A DNA stretch of 64,000 bases, from the NCBI GenBank assembly GCA_013150915.1, contig JAADJE010000084.1, positions 1 to 64,000 of the forward strand, in the 5' to 3' direction. Source of the stretch: Gammaproteobacteria bacterium (GTDB lineage: Bacteria; Pseudomonadota; Gammaproteobacteria; BMS3Bbin11). Below, in pieces: positions 43,024-51,886 of the stretch. The position numbers and the translations under genes were made by a program. The notes below the pieces were generated by a model. The model searched no databases. It was not told the DNA's origin and saw only the letters and a list, made by a program, of their open reading frames with translations. Each line of letters opens with the position of its first letter. The first letter of the stretch is position 1.

Positions 43024-43842
43024 CTATGTTCTGATTGCGCGCTGCCGGGAAAGGAACTGCCAGACTCCCTGCGGCCGGCCAAAGCGGGTCATTACAAGCT
43101 GCTGATTTTTGAGTATGATGCGCATCGAACGAGACGGCCTTTCCGGATCCCAGGGTGCAATAGTAGAAAAACCGAAGCTCCCGGTACGGCATGCTTCGGT
43201 GGATATGGGCAGAGGATCTGTCCCTGCAATAACGCGTGGGCCCGAGTTGAATAACCCTGATCTGGGCCACACCCACGGGCGGATGCCAGAATCACTGAGC
43301 AATACACCTGCCTGCACAAACTGGCGGCTCATGGAAGTCAGAACCTTGCCACGCCGTCCCAGCCATTTGCCTGTCCCCCATGGCACGGCAGCTACTCCCC
43401 CGCTACGATTTATTGCCTCGATCAGTTCCAGCAGAGGCCTGCCTTCATCAAATAATGCATCCGTCGCCAACGCATGTACCTCAAGGCCCTCATGGCTGAC
43501 TATTTGCCTGCCCGCAATAACATATAACACTTTTCCTGAGCGATTCCTCAGACTAACAGAGCCCGTTTCTTCCGTTGCATGGCTATACCAGCTCTCGCTC
43601 CCTGTACATATTGGCTGTGCCAGGTCTTCGCTGGCATCCAGCAGTCGTAGAAAGCCCTTCTCACCGGGGGTTTCTGTCAGAAGCAGGACTTTAACAGAGA
43701 TCTCATTATCCATCGCGGCCTCTGTCGTAGGTGACAGGTTGGCATACGCAGAACCAAAAAAGGTACAGGGATCGAAACAATCGTAAAAATGCACATGGGC
43801 GTCGACAAACAGCCTTGTCTCTCTCATCGTCGGTTCGTTCAT
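43024..43842 (-). CDS. PHP/amidohydrolase-like putative metal-dependent hydrolase
   Basis: LFVDAHVHFYDCF His-x-His motif near the N-terminus; head of the operon. Confidence 0.6.
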   Translation of the reverse strand: MNEPTMRETRLFVDAHVHFYDCFDPCTFFGSAYANLSPTTEAAMDNEISVKVLLLTETPGEKGFLRLLDASEDLAQPICTGSESWYSHATEETGSVSLRNRSGKVLYVIAGRQIVSHEGLEVHALATDALFDEGRPLLELIEAINRSGGVAAVPWGTGKWLGRRGKVLTSMSRQFVQAGVLLSDSGIRPWVWPRSGLFNSGPRVIAGTDPLPISTEACRTGSFGFSTIAPWDPERPSRSMRIILKNQQLVMTRFGRPQGVWQFLSRQRAIRT

Positions 43843-43940
43843 AGCTTTTATTAACCCTGCTGGGATACGCCGCCCAAGTGCCTATCACAGCACCTTTAAA
43901 CACCGCTTACGATCAACCCCAACGGCGCACACTTGATCCT

Positions 43941-44483
43941 TTACGGTACAGGTATAAAAACAATCCTGTGCCACTTGGCATAGGCGCCATTACCACTACA
44001 GGCAAATTGTTCTTTTCCATAAAATTGTATGACATCACCGGTATTGACCTGATGGATGCCTGCGTCAAAATCCACGTCTATATCGGGACATACCGACCGC
44101 CAGTCTTTAGGGCAACTGCACCCTAAAGAACTGGACACAGGATATGTTCCTGATTTCACAACGACACCATTTATTGACACACTATAAGGCGGTCGGCCAT
44201 CAAACTCCGTTTGAACCGTTAGTGTTAATCTGTACTTACCCGAAACGCCTGGAAATTTAGCTTGACAGGTGCCGCTTCCAGAATACGCTTTCAACCCGAG
44301 GGCGCCGTCCCGGTTTGTCCAGTTGCTGGTACAGGAAAAATCTTTAAACGCGCCCAATGTGACTGCCGTGGCAACCGCTCCACCTCCACTGCTGGTCGTT
44401 TCTACCTCGGTACTGCTGTTGCATGCCGATAATATTCCCAGCAACGCCCCGGCCACAAGAACCATAAATACCTTTCGCATCAA
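43941..44483 (-). CDS. Putative lipoprotein with Cys-rich C-terminal domain
   Basis: Lipobox GILSAC; beta-rich secreted domain with several Cys. Confidence 0.65.
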   Translation of the reverse strand: MMRKVFMVLVAGALLGILSACNSSTEVETTSSGGGAVATAVTLGAFKDFSCTSNWTNRDGALGLKAYSGSGTCQAKFPGVSGKYRLTLTVQTEFDGRPPYSVSINGVVVKSGTYPVSSSLGCSCPKDWRSVCPDIDVDFDAGIHQVNTGDVIQFYGKEQFACSGNGAYAKWHRIVFIPVP

Positions 44484-44659
44484 CTCAACCCCTGTAATCT
44501 CATGTTAAAAGGGCCGAGTATAGACACAATTTTCCCCGCAATCCATTTGGCATTGACCAGGCACCTGTTCTCTCTCTTCCCTGAGTGATGAGAAATGAAG
44601 GTATTGTTTAAGGGGGTCCCAAAGGCGACCTGTAGACAAAAATGTGCTCAAGCGAACAC

Positions 44660-46018
44660 TTAGTGCAATAGCACCAGTTCTTCAGAGGCCGTTGGATGAA
44701 TAGCCACCGTACCGTCCAGGTCTGATTTACAGGCGCCCATTTTGATTGCCACGGCGAAACCCTGCATCATTTCATCGGCACCTTCGCCAATGACATGGAT
44801 ACCGACAACTTTTTCTCTGGCGCCGACTGTAATCATTTTTATTGATGATCGTTTCTTATGGTTCGACAGGGCATGAACTATATTCGTATAGCGTGACTGG
44901 TGGACTTTTACCTCACCATAGTATTCGCGCGCTTCGCCTTCAGTCATGCCAACCGTGCCGATAGGCGGGTGACTGAAGATCACACTGGGAATGTTATTGT
45001 AATCGAGTTTTGCCTTCGGCTGATTATTAAACAAGCGCTCCGCAAGGTGACGCCCGGCGGCAATAGCCACCGGGGTCAGGGCCGCTCTACCGGTAATATC
45101 GCCCACCGCATAAATGCCTTGAATAGACGTATTCTGGTACTCGTCAGTTTCTATAAAGCCCTCTTTTGTCACCTCCAAACCAACAGTATCCAGACCAATA
45201 TTCTCCGTGTTGGGGCGACGTCCTATGGCCCATATAAGGCAATTATTATCCGAGATTTTCTGATTATTACTGCTTACAATTTCAATCAGACCATTGGCCG
45301 ACTTTTCTACACAACTGACCTGTGTGCTGCCAAGGATGTTAACCCCGTTATTCAACATCTCTTCCATCAAACATTCCCGCAGACTGGCATCAAAATTCCG
45401 TAAAAAAATCTCTTTGCGCAGCATCATCGTTACCCTGCTACCGAGCATATTCAAGACACCGGCAAGCTCGACGGCGATATAACCTGCACCGATGACGACG
45501 ACACGTTTCGGTAAATCTTCAAGCTCAAAAAATCCGTCACTGGTAATTCCGTACTCAGCCCCCGGGATGTCCGGCACGACCGGTCTGCCGCCGGTCGCAA
45601 TCAGTATATGTTTTCCTTCAATTAACTGTTTTTCATTTTCACAAATGACTTCGATCCTGCCTGTGTCAACAAGGCGCCCGTGCCCCTGAAAAATTTTTAT
45701 ATTATCCAGATCAAGATTGCGCTGATAAATACCGTTCAGGCGGGCTATATACGCATCACGTTTTTTCTTCATCAGCGACCAGTCATAGCCGTGGCGCGTG
45801 ATATCGAAGCCATAATCTGCCGCCATCTCCAGACCATGTGCCAGTGCCGCAGCGTTCCACATTACCTTTTTGGGCACGCAGCCGACATTGACACAAGTGC
45901 CGCCGAGTCGCCCACTTTCAATAATAGCAACGCGGGCGCCATAAGATGCGGCCCGCCTGGCGGTTGCAATGCCACCGCTTCCGGCGCCAAGGACGAGCAA
46001 GTCATATCTCTCTTTCAT
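44660..46018 (-). CDS. gorA: Glutathione-disulfide reductase
   Basis: [19 protein letters not shown] redox motif, HPTASEELV. Confidence 0.95.
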   Translation of the reverse strand: MKERYDLLVLGAGSGGIATARRAASYGARVAIIESGRLGGTCVNVGCVPKKVMWNAAALAHGLEMAADYGFDITRHGYDWSLMKKKRDAYIARLNGIYQRNLDLDNIKIFQGHGRLVDTGRIEVICENEKQLIEGKHILIATGGRPVVPDIPGAEYGITSDGFFELEDLPKRVVVIGAGYIAVELAGVLNMLGSRVTMMLRKEIFLRNFDASLRECLMEEMLNNGVNILGSTQVSCVEKSANGLIEIVSSNNQKISDNNCLIWAIGRRPNTENIGLDTVGLEVTKEGFIETDEYQNTSIQGIYAVGDITGRAALTPVAIAAGRHLAERLFNNQPKAKLDYNNIPSVIFSHPPIGTVGMTEGEAREYYGEVKVHQSRYTNIVHALSNHKKRSSIKMITVGAREKVVGIHVIGEGADEMMQGFAVAIKMGACKSDLDGTVAIHPTASEELVLLH

Positions 46019-46225
46019 TGTGTCTACTTCATTTGTGGTGAGTAATAAATAGTCTTAGATGGCCGCCATTACGAGGAATGAAGCAAGCTCCTGCTGACCG
46101 TTTTAACCTCTCGAGATTACCACGCTATGTTCACACAGGCGACATCCTGGTTTTTCCAGACTACGATTCACAGTATTATCAACTGTTAGCTGATACAGTA
46201 AAACCTTTATTTACTGCACCGAAGC

Positions 46226-46392
46226 TTAAGGAACCTCTGATTGATTCTGGACGAAGTAGATTGCGATCTAAAATATTCAGGTTTGAGGCGCAAATCGCAC
46301 GTAATAGCGAGCTATTGCGAAGGTTTGCAACGAAAAAACTGAGTATTTTAGGCGTAAGATACGCGTTCATGAATTGATCAGAGGTTCCTTAA
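46226..46392. mobile_element. MITE-like element, copy B
   Basis: Perfect 16-bp TIRs TTAAGGAACCTCTGAT / ATCAGAGGTTCCTTAA; internal cgcacgtaatagcgagctattgcgaag matches copy A. Confidence 0.75.
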
Positions 46393-46418
46393 ATAACCGA
46401 CACCCAGAGGTCTCCACT

Positions 46419-48449
46419 TTGGCAAAAGATAACCCCCTATTGATGCCACACGATATGCCGCCATTTTCTTCAATTAAGGCAAAGCATATCCGTCCTGCAC
46501 TTGAATCTATCATCGCTGACAACCAGCGAACCATTGATGCCCTGGTAAAAATAGAGGACCCTGACTGGGATATTTTTATCCAGCCACTCGAAGAACTTGA
46601 TGAACGTCTGTCAAAAATGTGGGATACCGTCTCTCTCCTGAACGCAGTACTGGATGATGAAGTATTCAGGGAGAACTATCGGCTATGCCTGCCAATCCTC
46701 TCCGACTATACCACCCGTCTGACACAGAATAAGCAACTTTACCGGCGGTACCAATCCGTACGGGACAGTTCCTCTTTTGCTGATTTTGATCTGGCACAGC
46801 AGACACTGATAGAAAATGCACTTCGTGACTTTCGGCTCTCCGGTGTTGCACTGCCTGAGGCTAAAAAAGAAAGCTTCAGGGCAATACAGTCTGAACTCTC
46901 AATATTGAGTAACCGTTTTGAAAAAAACGTGCTTGATGCAACGGACCACTGGTTCCTGCACATCCTTGATGAGAAAAAACTCTCCGGTCTTCCCGACACA
47001 GCGATTAGCCTTGCCAGAGAACAGGCCACTCATAAAGCACTTGATGGTTGGGTATTCAGCCTGCAGGCGCCGTACTATATTCCCTTTATTATGTTTGCCG
47101 ATGATCGTGTCCTACGCCGACAGATGTATGAGGCCCATGTTACACGTGCCAGTGATGCAGGACCAGATGCCGGTCGCTGGGATAATTCTACAATTATTGA
47201 CAATATACTTAAGCTGCGGCGGGAAAAAGCGGCTTTACTGGGCTTTGATGATTATGTCGATTATGCGCTACAGACACGTATGGCCGAAAATAGTCATACG
47301 GTAAGCGCGTTTCTCTCGCAGCTTTCAGCTGCCGCCAAACCCGCGGCTCAACGGGAACTTCTTGAGCTAAGTGCCTTTGCCTCGCAGGAGGGAATTTCGG
47401 AACTTCAGGCCTGGGATCTGCCCTATTACAGTGAAAAACTGCGCCAACGGCTTTATGACATCTCGCAGGAGGATGTGCGCCCCTGGTTTCCACTGGATAG
47501 CGTTCTGCATGGACTTTTTGAGGTCATTAATCGTCTTTTTGGGCTCACCGTCAAACGAAACAATAATGTCGAAATATGGCACACAGATGTGCGTTACTAC
47601 GAGATTTGTGACAACGCAGGGGCGGTACGCGGGCGTTTTTTTCTTGATCTTTTCGCTCGCAAAGGAAAGCGCGGCGGGGCCTGGATGGGTGACGGCATTA
47701 GCTACAAAAAAACATCTAAAGGGGTACAGAAACCCCTTGCCTGGCTGGTAACAAACTTCAGCCCGCCAGCGCCAGACAAGCCATCGCTGTTAAGCCATGA
47801 TGAAGTCATCACCCTGTTCCATGAATTTGGCCATGGTCTGCATCATCTGCTGACGCGCGTTGCCTATCCGGCCGTCTCCGGGATCAATGGCGTCCCCTGG
47901 GATGCGGTTGAATTACCCAGCCAGATGATGGAAAACTGGGCCTGGCAAAATGAAGTATTGAAAATGATTTCTGGTCATTTCGAAACAGGTGAACCGCTGC
48001 CTGTAAAAATGGTCACCCGCCTAAATGAGACAAAAATTTTCCAGGCCGGGATGTTGTTGCTGCGCCAGCTTGAATTCGCCCTGTTTGATTTGACTATCCA
48101 TCAGGGAACGGTTTCTGTAGACGTACAGCAGACTCTCGATCAGGTTCGTGCTGAGGTTTGCGTCTTTATCCCGCCTGAGTTCAATCGCTTTCAAAATAGT
48201 TTCTCTCACATATTTTCTGGCGGTTATGCCTCTGGCTACTATAGCTATAGCTGGGCAGAAGTGCTTTCAGCTGATGCCTTCAGCCTGTTTGAGGAAAAAG
48301 GAATATTTGACTCAGATACGGCCCTGTCTTTCCTTAAAAATATATTGGAAAAAGGCGGTAGTCAGGATACTCTGACATTGTTCAGGGCCTTTCGCGGTCG
48401 TGACCCTGTGATTGATGCACTTTTGCGACACCGGGGGCTAACGGCCTAA
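46419..48449 (+). CDS. prlC: Oligopeptidase A, M3 family (start chosen inside the supplied ORF at ttg 46419; alternative ATG 46443)
   Basis: LFHEFGHGLHHLLT zinc motif. Confidence 0.94.
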   Translation: MAKDNPLLMPHDMPPFSSIKAKHIRPALESIIADNQRTIDALVKIEDPDWDIFIQPLEELDERLSKMWDTVSLLNAVLDDEVFRENYRLCLPILSDYTTRLTQNKQLYRRYQSVRDSSSFADFDLAQQTLIENALRDFRLSGVALPEAKKESFRAIQSELSILSNRFEKNVLDATDHWFLHILDEKKLSGLPDTAISLAREQATHKALDGWVFSLQAPYYIPFIMFADDRVLRRQMYEAHVTRASDAGPDAGRWDNSTIIDNILKLRREKAALLGFDDYVDYALQTRMAENSHTVSAFLSQLSAAAKPAAQRELLELSAFASQEGISELQAWDLPYYSEKLRQRLYDISQEDVRPWFPLDSVLHGLFEVINRLFGLTVKRNNNVEIWHTDVRYYEICDNAGAVRGRFFLDLFARKGKRGGAWMGDGISYKKTSKGVQKPLAWLVTNFSPPAPDKPSLLSHDEVITLFHEFGHGLHHLLTRVAYPAVSGINGVPWDAVELPSQMMENWAWQNEVLKMISGHFETGEPLPVKMVTRLNETKIFQAGMLLLRQLEFALFDLTIHQGTVSVDVQQTLDQVRAEVCVFIPPEFNRFQNSFSHIFSGGYASGYYSYSWAEVLSADAFSLFEEKGIFDSDTALSFLKNILEKGGSQDTLTLFRAFRGRDPVIDALLRHRGLTA

Positions 48450-48558
48450 TGTAAACCACCCTGTAAGCAAGAGATATGGCATAATCGGCCAAAGGCAACC
48501 TGGAATTAGCTGCTGATCAATTCTGTGCATACAGACAGGGTGCCTCCATTAAATAGAA

Positions 48559-48648
48559 CGTGCCATCACGGTGAGCGAAGCGCGGCAATCTCTTTGCTTG
48601 AAATCAGTCAGTTAGACATTGCTTCGTCACGACGTTCCTCGCCATGAC
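48559..48648. repeat. Imperfect inverted dispersed repeat
   Basis: Arms gccatcacggtgagcgaagcgcggcaatct and acattgcttcgtcacgacgttcctcgccatgac. Confidence 0.6.
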
Positions 48649-48709
48649 AACGCAAAGAGGAGTCCAAAAAAAGGCCTGTCTGGTCTATCCATTTCTGGAG
48701 AATTATTAT

Positions 48710-49633
48710 ATGCAAACGTGCAAAGTAGCACTCATACAATTACTGACCGGAATTTTCGTCGTCCTTTTTCTGGTGTTTCTAAATTACAATTTTCTGCATG
48801 AATTTTATATTGAAAACCAGGAAACACTTGCCGGCCCTATCATCAATGGTTTCATACTTGTTCTGTTCTTTTCCGGGCTAATACGAATTATCCAGGGTTA
48901 TCGTTTTTATTCACGTGAAGAGGCTGCCTTAAAAAAATTTCGCAAGAACCTGACCCGTGATATTGATGAACTGGATGAAGGAATCTCCAGCCAGAGCATA
49001 ATCGCACAGAGGTACCAGCGCGTCAGAGAGCTGCAGAAAGCGGGCACAAATGTAGACCAAAATGCACTGGCCGCCACTTTAATTGCACAACAAAGCCTGA
49101 GAACCAGTTATCCCATTTTCATTAATAATATTCTTATTCTGGCAGGGGTATTCGGCACTATTATCTCTCTGTCGATTTCACTGGTCGGTGCCAATGAAAT
49201 GATTTCCAGTGGTGGTAGCATCACTGGCATGACCACGGTTATACATGGCATGTCTACAGCATTATCTACCACCATGACGGCCATTTTCTGCTATGTGTTT
49301 TTCCATTTTTTCTATAGCAAGCTGACAGATATCCAGACAAACATTCTAAGCCAGATCGAAGAAATCACTCAAAGCCTGCTAGACGGTCACAATGTTACCG
49401 AATCAGATGTTTTGAGAAATACAGATAATATTCTTCAGCAGTTGCAATCATTGATTACCGAAATGAAAAACACCCAGGTGGAAAATAGCCATGCCGCCAT
49501 ACAGCTTGCAAACGTTATTAAAATTTCCCAGCAAAACAATGGCAGTATTAATCACCATATGGACAGACTGGAAACCTTGCTACGCGACGGCTTTCGTTTA
49601 CCGAAATTAAAGGGACCCTCTGATAATTCATGA
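48710..49633 (+). CDS. MotA/TolQ/ExbB-like (ZorA-like) inner-membrane proton-channel protein
   Basis: FINNILILAGVFGTIISLSISLVGA...GMSTALSTTMTAIFCYVFFHFF matches the MotA/ExbB TM3-TM4 pattern; long Gln/Asn-rich C-terminal helix. Confidence 0.7.
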   Translation: MQTCKVALIQLLTGIFVVLFLVFLNYNFLHEFYIENQETLAGPIINGFILVLFFSGLIRIIQGYRFYSREEAALKKFRKNLTRDIDELDEGISSQSIIAQRYQRVRELQKAGTNVDQNALAATLIAQQSLRTSYPIFINNILILAGVFGTIISLSISLVGANEMISSGGSITGMTTVIHGMSTALSTTMTAIFCYVFFHFFYSKLTDIQTNILSQIEEITQSLLDGHNVTESDVLRNTDNILQQLQSLITEMKNTQVENSHAAIQLANVIKISQQNNGSINHHMDRLETLLRDGFRLPKLKGPSDNS

Positions 49634-49775
49634 AGAACGCTCTTATGCCCAAAGACTGCCATCTCTTTATTAAGACGCTTCACAACAGTGCACCACTGTG
49701 TGCGCAGCTTAGCTTGATATGACAACACATGAATCACCCTCTGGATTATCCATGATTATTGGAGGAACCCTTAAA
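49607..49775. mobile_element. MITE-like element, copy C
   Basis: Imperfect TIRs ttaaagggaccctctgataattcatg / catgattattggaggaacccttaa; internal attaagacgcttcacaacagtgcaccactgtgtgcgcagctt resembles copy A. Confidence 0.6.
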
Positions 49776-50704
49776 TGAGTGGCTTTGTGGATCTACGGCT
49801 TAATCGCCGTCGTGGTGAAGATGAGGGCTTCTGGCCCAGCTTTACTGACATTATGACGGTTGTCGTGATGATCTTTCTGATGGGGATGGTCGTGGTGATG
49901 CTACAAAATATAGAAGTCACCAATAACATGAAATCCGCTTTGCTGGAAAAACAGAAAGCTACTCGGCTGGCAGAATCGACCTCACAGGAAAAGAACCTCG
50001 TAAGCAGCCAGCTATCTGAGGCAGAAGAAGAGCTGGCACGTCTGCGTATGTTGATAATTCTTGCCAACGACCGACGAAAAACTATGGAAGGCCAACTATC
50101 AACGGCTCAAAAGGAGCTACAATCCTTAGGCGATCTTTATTCTGCCCTGCAGGAATCGCATGACGCCGTAAGGCTTGAAAAAGAAAATGTTGATAAGCAG
50201 CTTGAAGACAAATCACGAATTCTGGCACGAATTGAAGCCCAGCTGAAAAAACTGATTCAACAGCAGTCGGTATTAACATCAGACCTTGCGCGCAGTAAAG
50301 AAGCTCAGAAGCTCTCCGAAAACAAACTTGCTATTATTACCTTACAGGCCACCGGTACCGACCAGGAACTGGCCAGTATCCGTGGTGAATTCAGCACGCT
50401 GCAGGTGAAATATGACAAACTGATAAAACCTGCCAGAACATCAAAAGGAAAACATGTTGTTGAAGTTTATTACACAAAGAAAGGTTCGGCAGATCTCTAC
50501 AAGATTAAGAACACAGGCCAGACTTCAATGACGACCGTTAATTATAAACAACTTCACAGCCGGCTTTCCAAATTGAAAAAAAAATACGGTAAGAATCTCT
50601 ATATTCGTTTAATCTTCCCGGAAGACAGTCGGCTTTCCTACAATGAAGCCTGGAAATTCTCAAAAGATATCCTGGGTAAATATGATTACTACCATACGAA
50701 TTAG
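49775..50704 (+). CDS. MotB/ZorB-like N-terminal TM + coiled coil + ExbD-like C-terminal domain
   Basis: FWPSFTDIMTVVVMIFLMGM (Asp in TM, MotB/ZorB-like), long coiled coil, C-term LYIRLIFPEDSRLSYNEAWKFSKDILGKYDYYHT. Confidence 0.7.
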   Translation: MSGFVDLRLNRRRGEDEGFWPSFTDIMTVVVMIFLMGMVVVMLQNIEVTNNMKSALLEKQKATRLAESTSQEKNLVSSQLSEAEEELARLRMLIILANDRRKTMEGQLSTAQKELQSLGDLYSALQESHDAVRLEKENVDKQLEDKSRILARIEAQLKKLIQQQSVLTSDLARSKEAQKLSENKLAIITLQATGTDQELASIRGEFSTLQVKYDKLIKPARTSKGKHVVEVYYTKKGSADLYKIKNTGQTSMTTVNYKQLHSRLSKLKKKYGKNLYIRLIFPEDSRLSYNEAWKFSKDILGKYDYYHTN

Positions 50705-50769
50705 TTTGATGGGAGAAGGAATAAGCATGAAAGCATAGATCAACGGTAGAGTTCGAGATACCCAAAACC

Positions 50770-50961
50770 ATGCCGAAAAAGTTCAAAGATCTCCTTTCAC
50801 ACAATTCTGTTTCCTATTCGAGACATCGTCCAGATTATCCTGACTTACTGTTCAAATATTTATCGTCTGTTTGCCGACAGCACCGGCTGGCATGGGGCTG
50901 CGCGACCGGCTCTGGGGAAACCCAGAAACAAGGGCGTGTATGCAATGGCCGCTTTCCGTAA
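50770..50961 (+). pseudogene. 5' remnant of a class I SAM methyltransferase
   Basis: FKDLLSHNSVSYSRHRPDYPDLLFKYLSSVCRQHRLAWGCATGSGE resembles the N-terminus of full-length methyltransferases (YAxxRPxYPxxLFxxL...AWDCATGNGQ) but stops after 63 aa. Confidence 0.6.
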
Positions 50962-51038
50962 GGGCCTGGAAAAAACCTGAACGAGCATCCGCACGATGAT
51001 CGCTTCACTGTTATACTTCATTAACAGGTGAATATTTA

Positions 51039-51590
51039 GTGGCTAAACAATATCCGGGTATAACCGATGAATTGTCTGCTTTCATTGCAGATCAAAAAAT
51101 ATTTTTTGTTGGCACCGCCGCAGAAAGGGGCCGGGTGAATATCTCACCGAAGGGCATGGACTCATTACGTGTGATAAATGAAAACCGTGTCGTCTGGCTT
51201 AATCTTACCGGCAGTGGCAATGAAACGTCGGCACACATTCAACAGATCAACCGTATGACGATCATGTTTTGTTCCTTTTCAGGGAAACCGGTAATTCTTC
51301 GTCTCTATGGCGGCGCCCGGGAAATTACGTCTGAGGACGAAGAATGGCGTGAGCTCTATTCATTATTTTCGCCTATACCAGGAAGCCGTCAGATATTCGA
51401 TATTGATGTAGACCTGGTTCAAACCTCCTGTGGGATGGGCGTCCCTCTTTTTGATTATTCTGATGACCGAGACCTGCTTAATGACTGGGCACGTCAAAAA
51501 GGTAAAGAGGGGATAAAAAAATACTGGGAGGAGAATAATCAGCTAAGTATTGATGGTTTTCAGACAAATATACTGAAAAAAAATACCTGA
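51039..51590 (+). CDS. Pyridoxamine 5'-phosphate oxidase family protein
   Basis: FFVGTAAERGRVNISPKGMDSLRVINENRVVWLNLTGSGNETSAHI. Confidence 0.88.
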   Translation: MAKQYPGITDELSAFIADQKIFFVGTAAERGRVNISPKGMDSLRVINENRVVWLNLTGSGNETSAHIQQINRMTIMFCSFSGKPVILRLYGGAREITSEDEEWRELYSLFSPIPGSRQIFDIDVDLVQTSCGMGVPLFDYSDDRDLLNDWARQKGKEGIKKYWEENNQLSIDGFQTNILKKNT

Positions 51591-51886
51591 AGCGTCCCCG
51601 GCTAATGATATGGGATACGGTGACCTGGCGATACACCAGGGAATCTCTGATTTATTCATCCTTGCACCCGTCACGAAAGCCAGCGCCGCCCGAGTCAATT
51701 TTTGGGGTACTACGCGGACATCTCACGACAATTGTTTGCGGGACCGTATTGCTTCCTGGGGCATGGCCTGTGCCTGTCGCGCCCCCATTCGTGACAGGCA
51801 AGCAACTTTTCTTATTTAAACCTGTGTGCCAATACGTCAAATAGCGACATTTTACATCTCTAGCCGGGCTCCTTAATATCATCCCT

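Noticed and set aside
43109-43786. 225-aa plus-strand ORF
   Set aside because: Opposite-strand shadow of the better-supported minus-strand PHP-like CDS; low-complexity Ser/Arg composition and no motif.
48710-51590. Complete Zorya defence system
   Set aside because: Only the ZorAB-like pair is present; neighbours are a methyltransferase remnant and a PPOX-family protein, with no ZorC/D/E helicase or nuclease-type gene.
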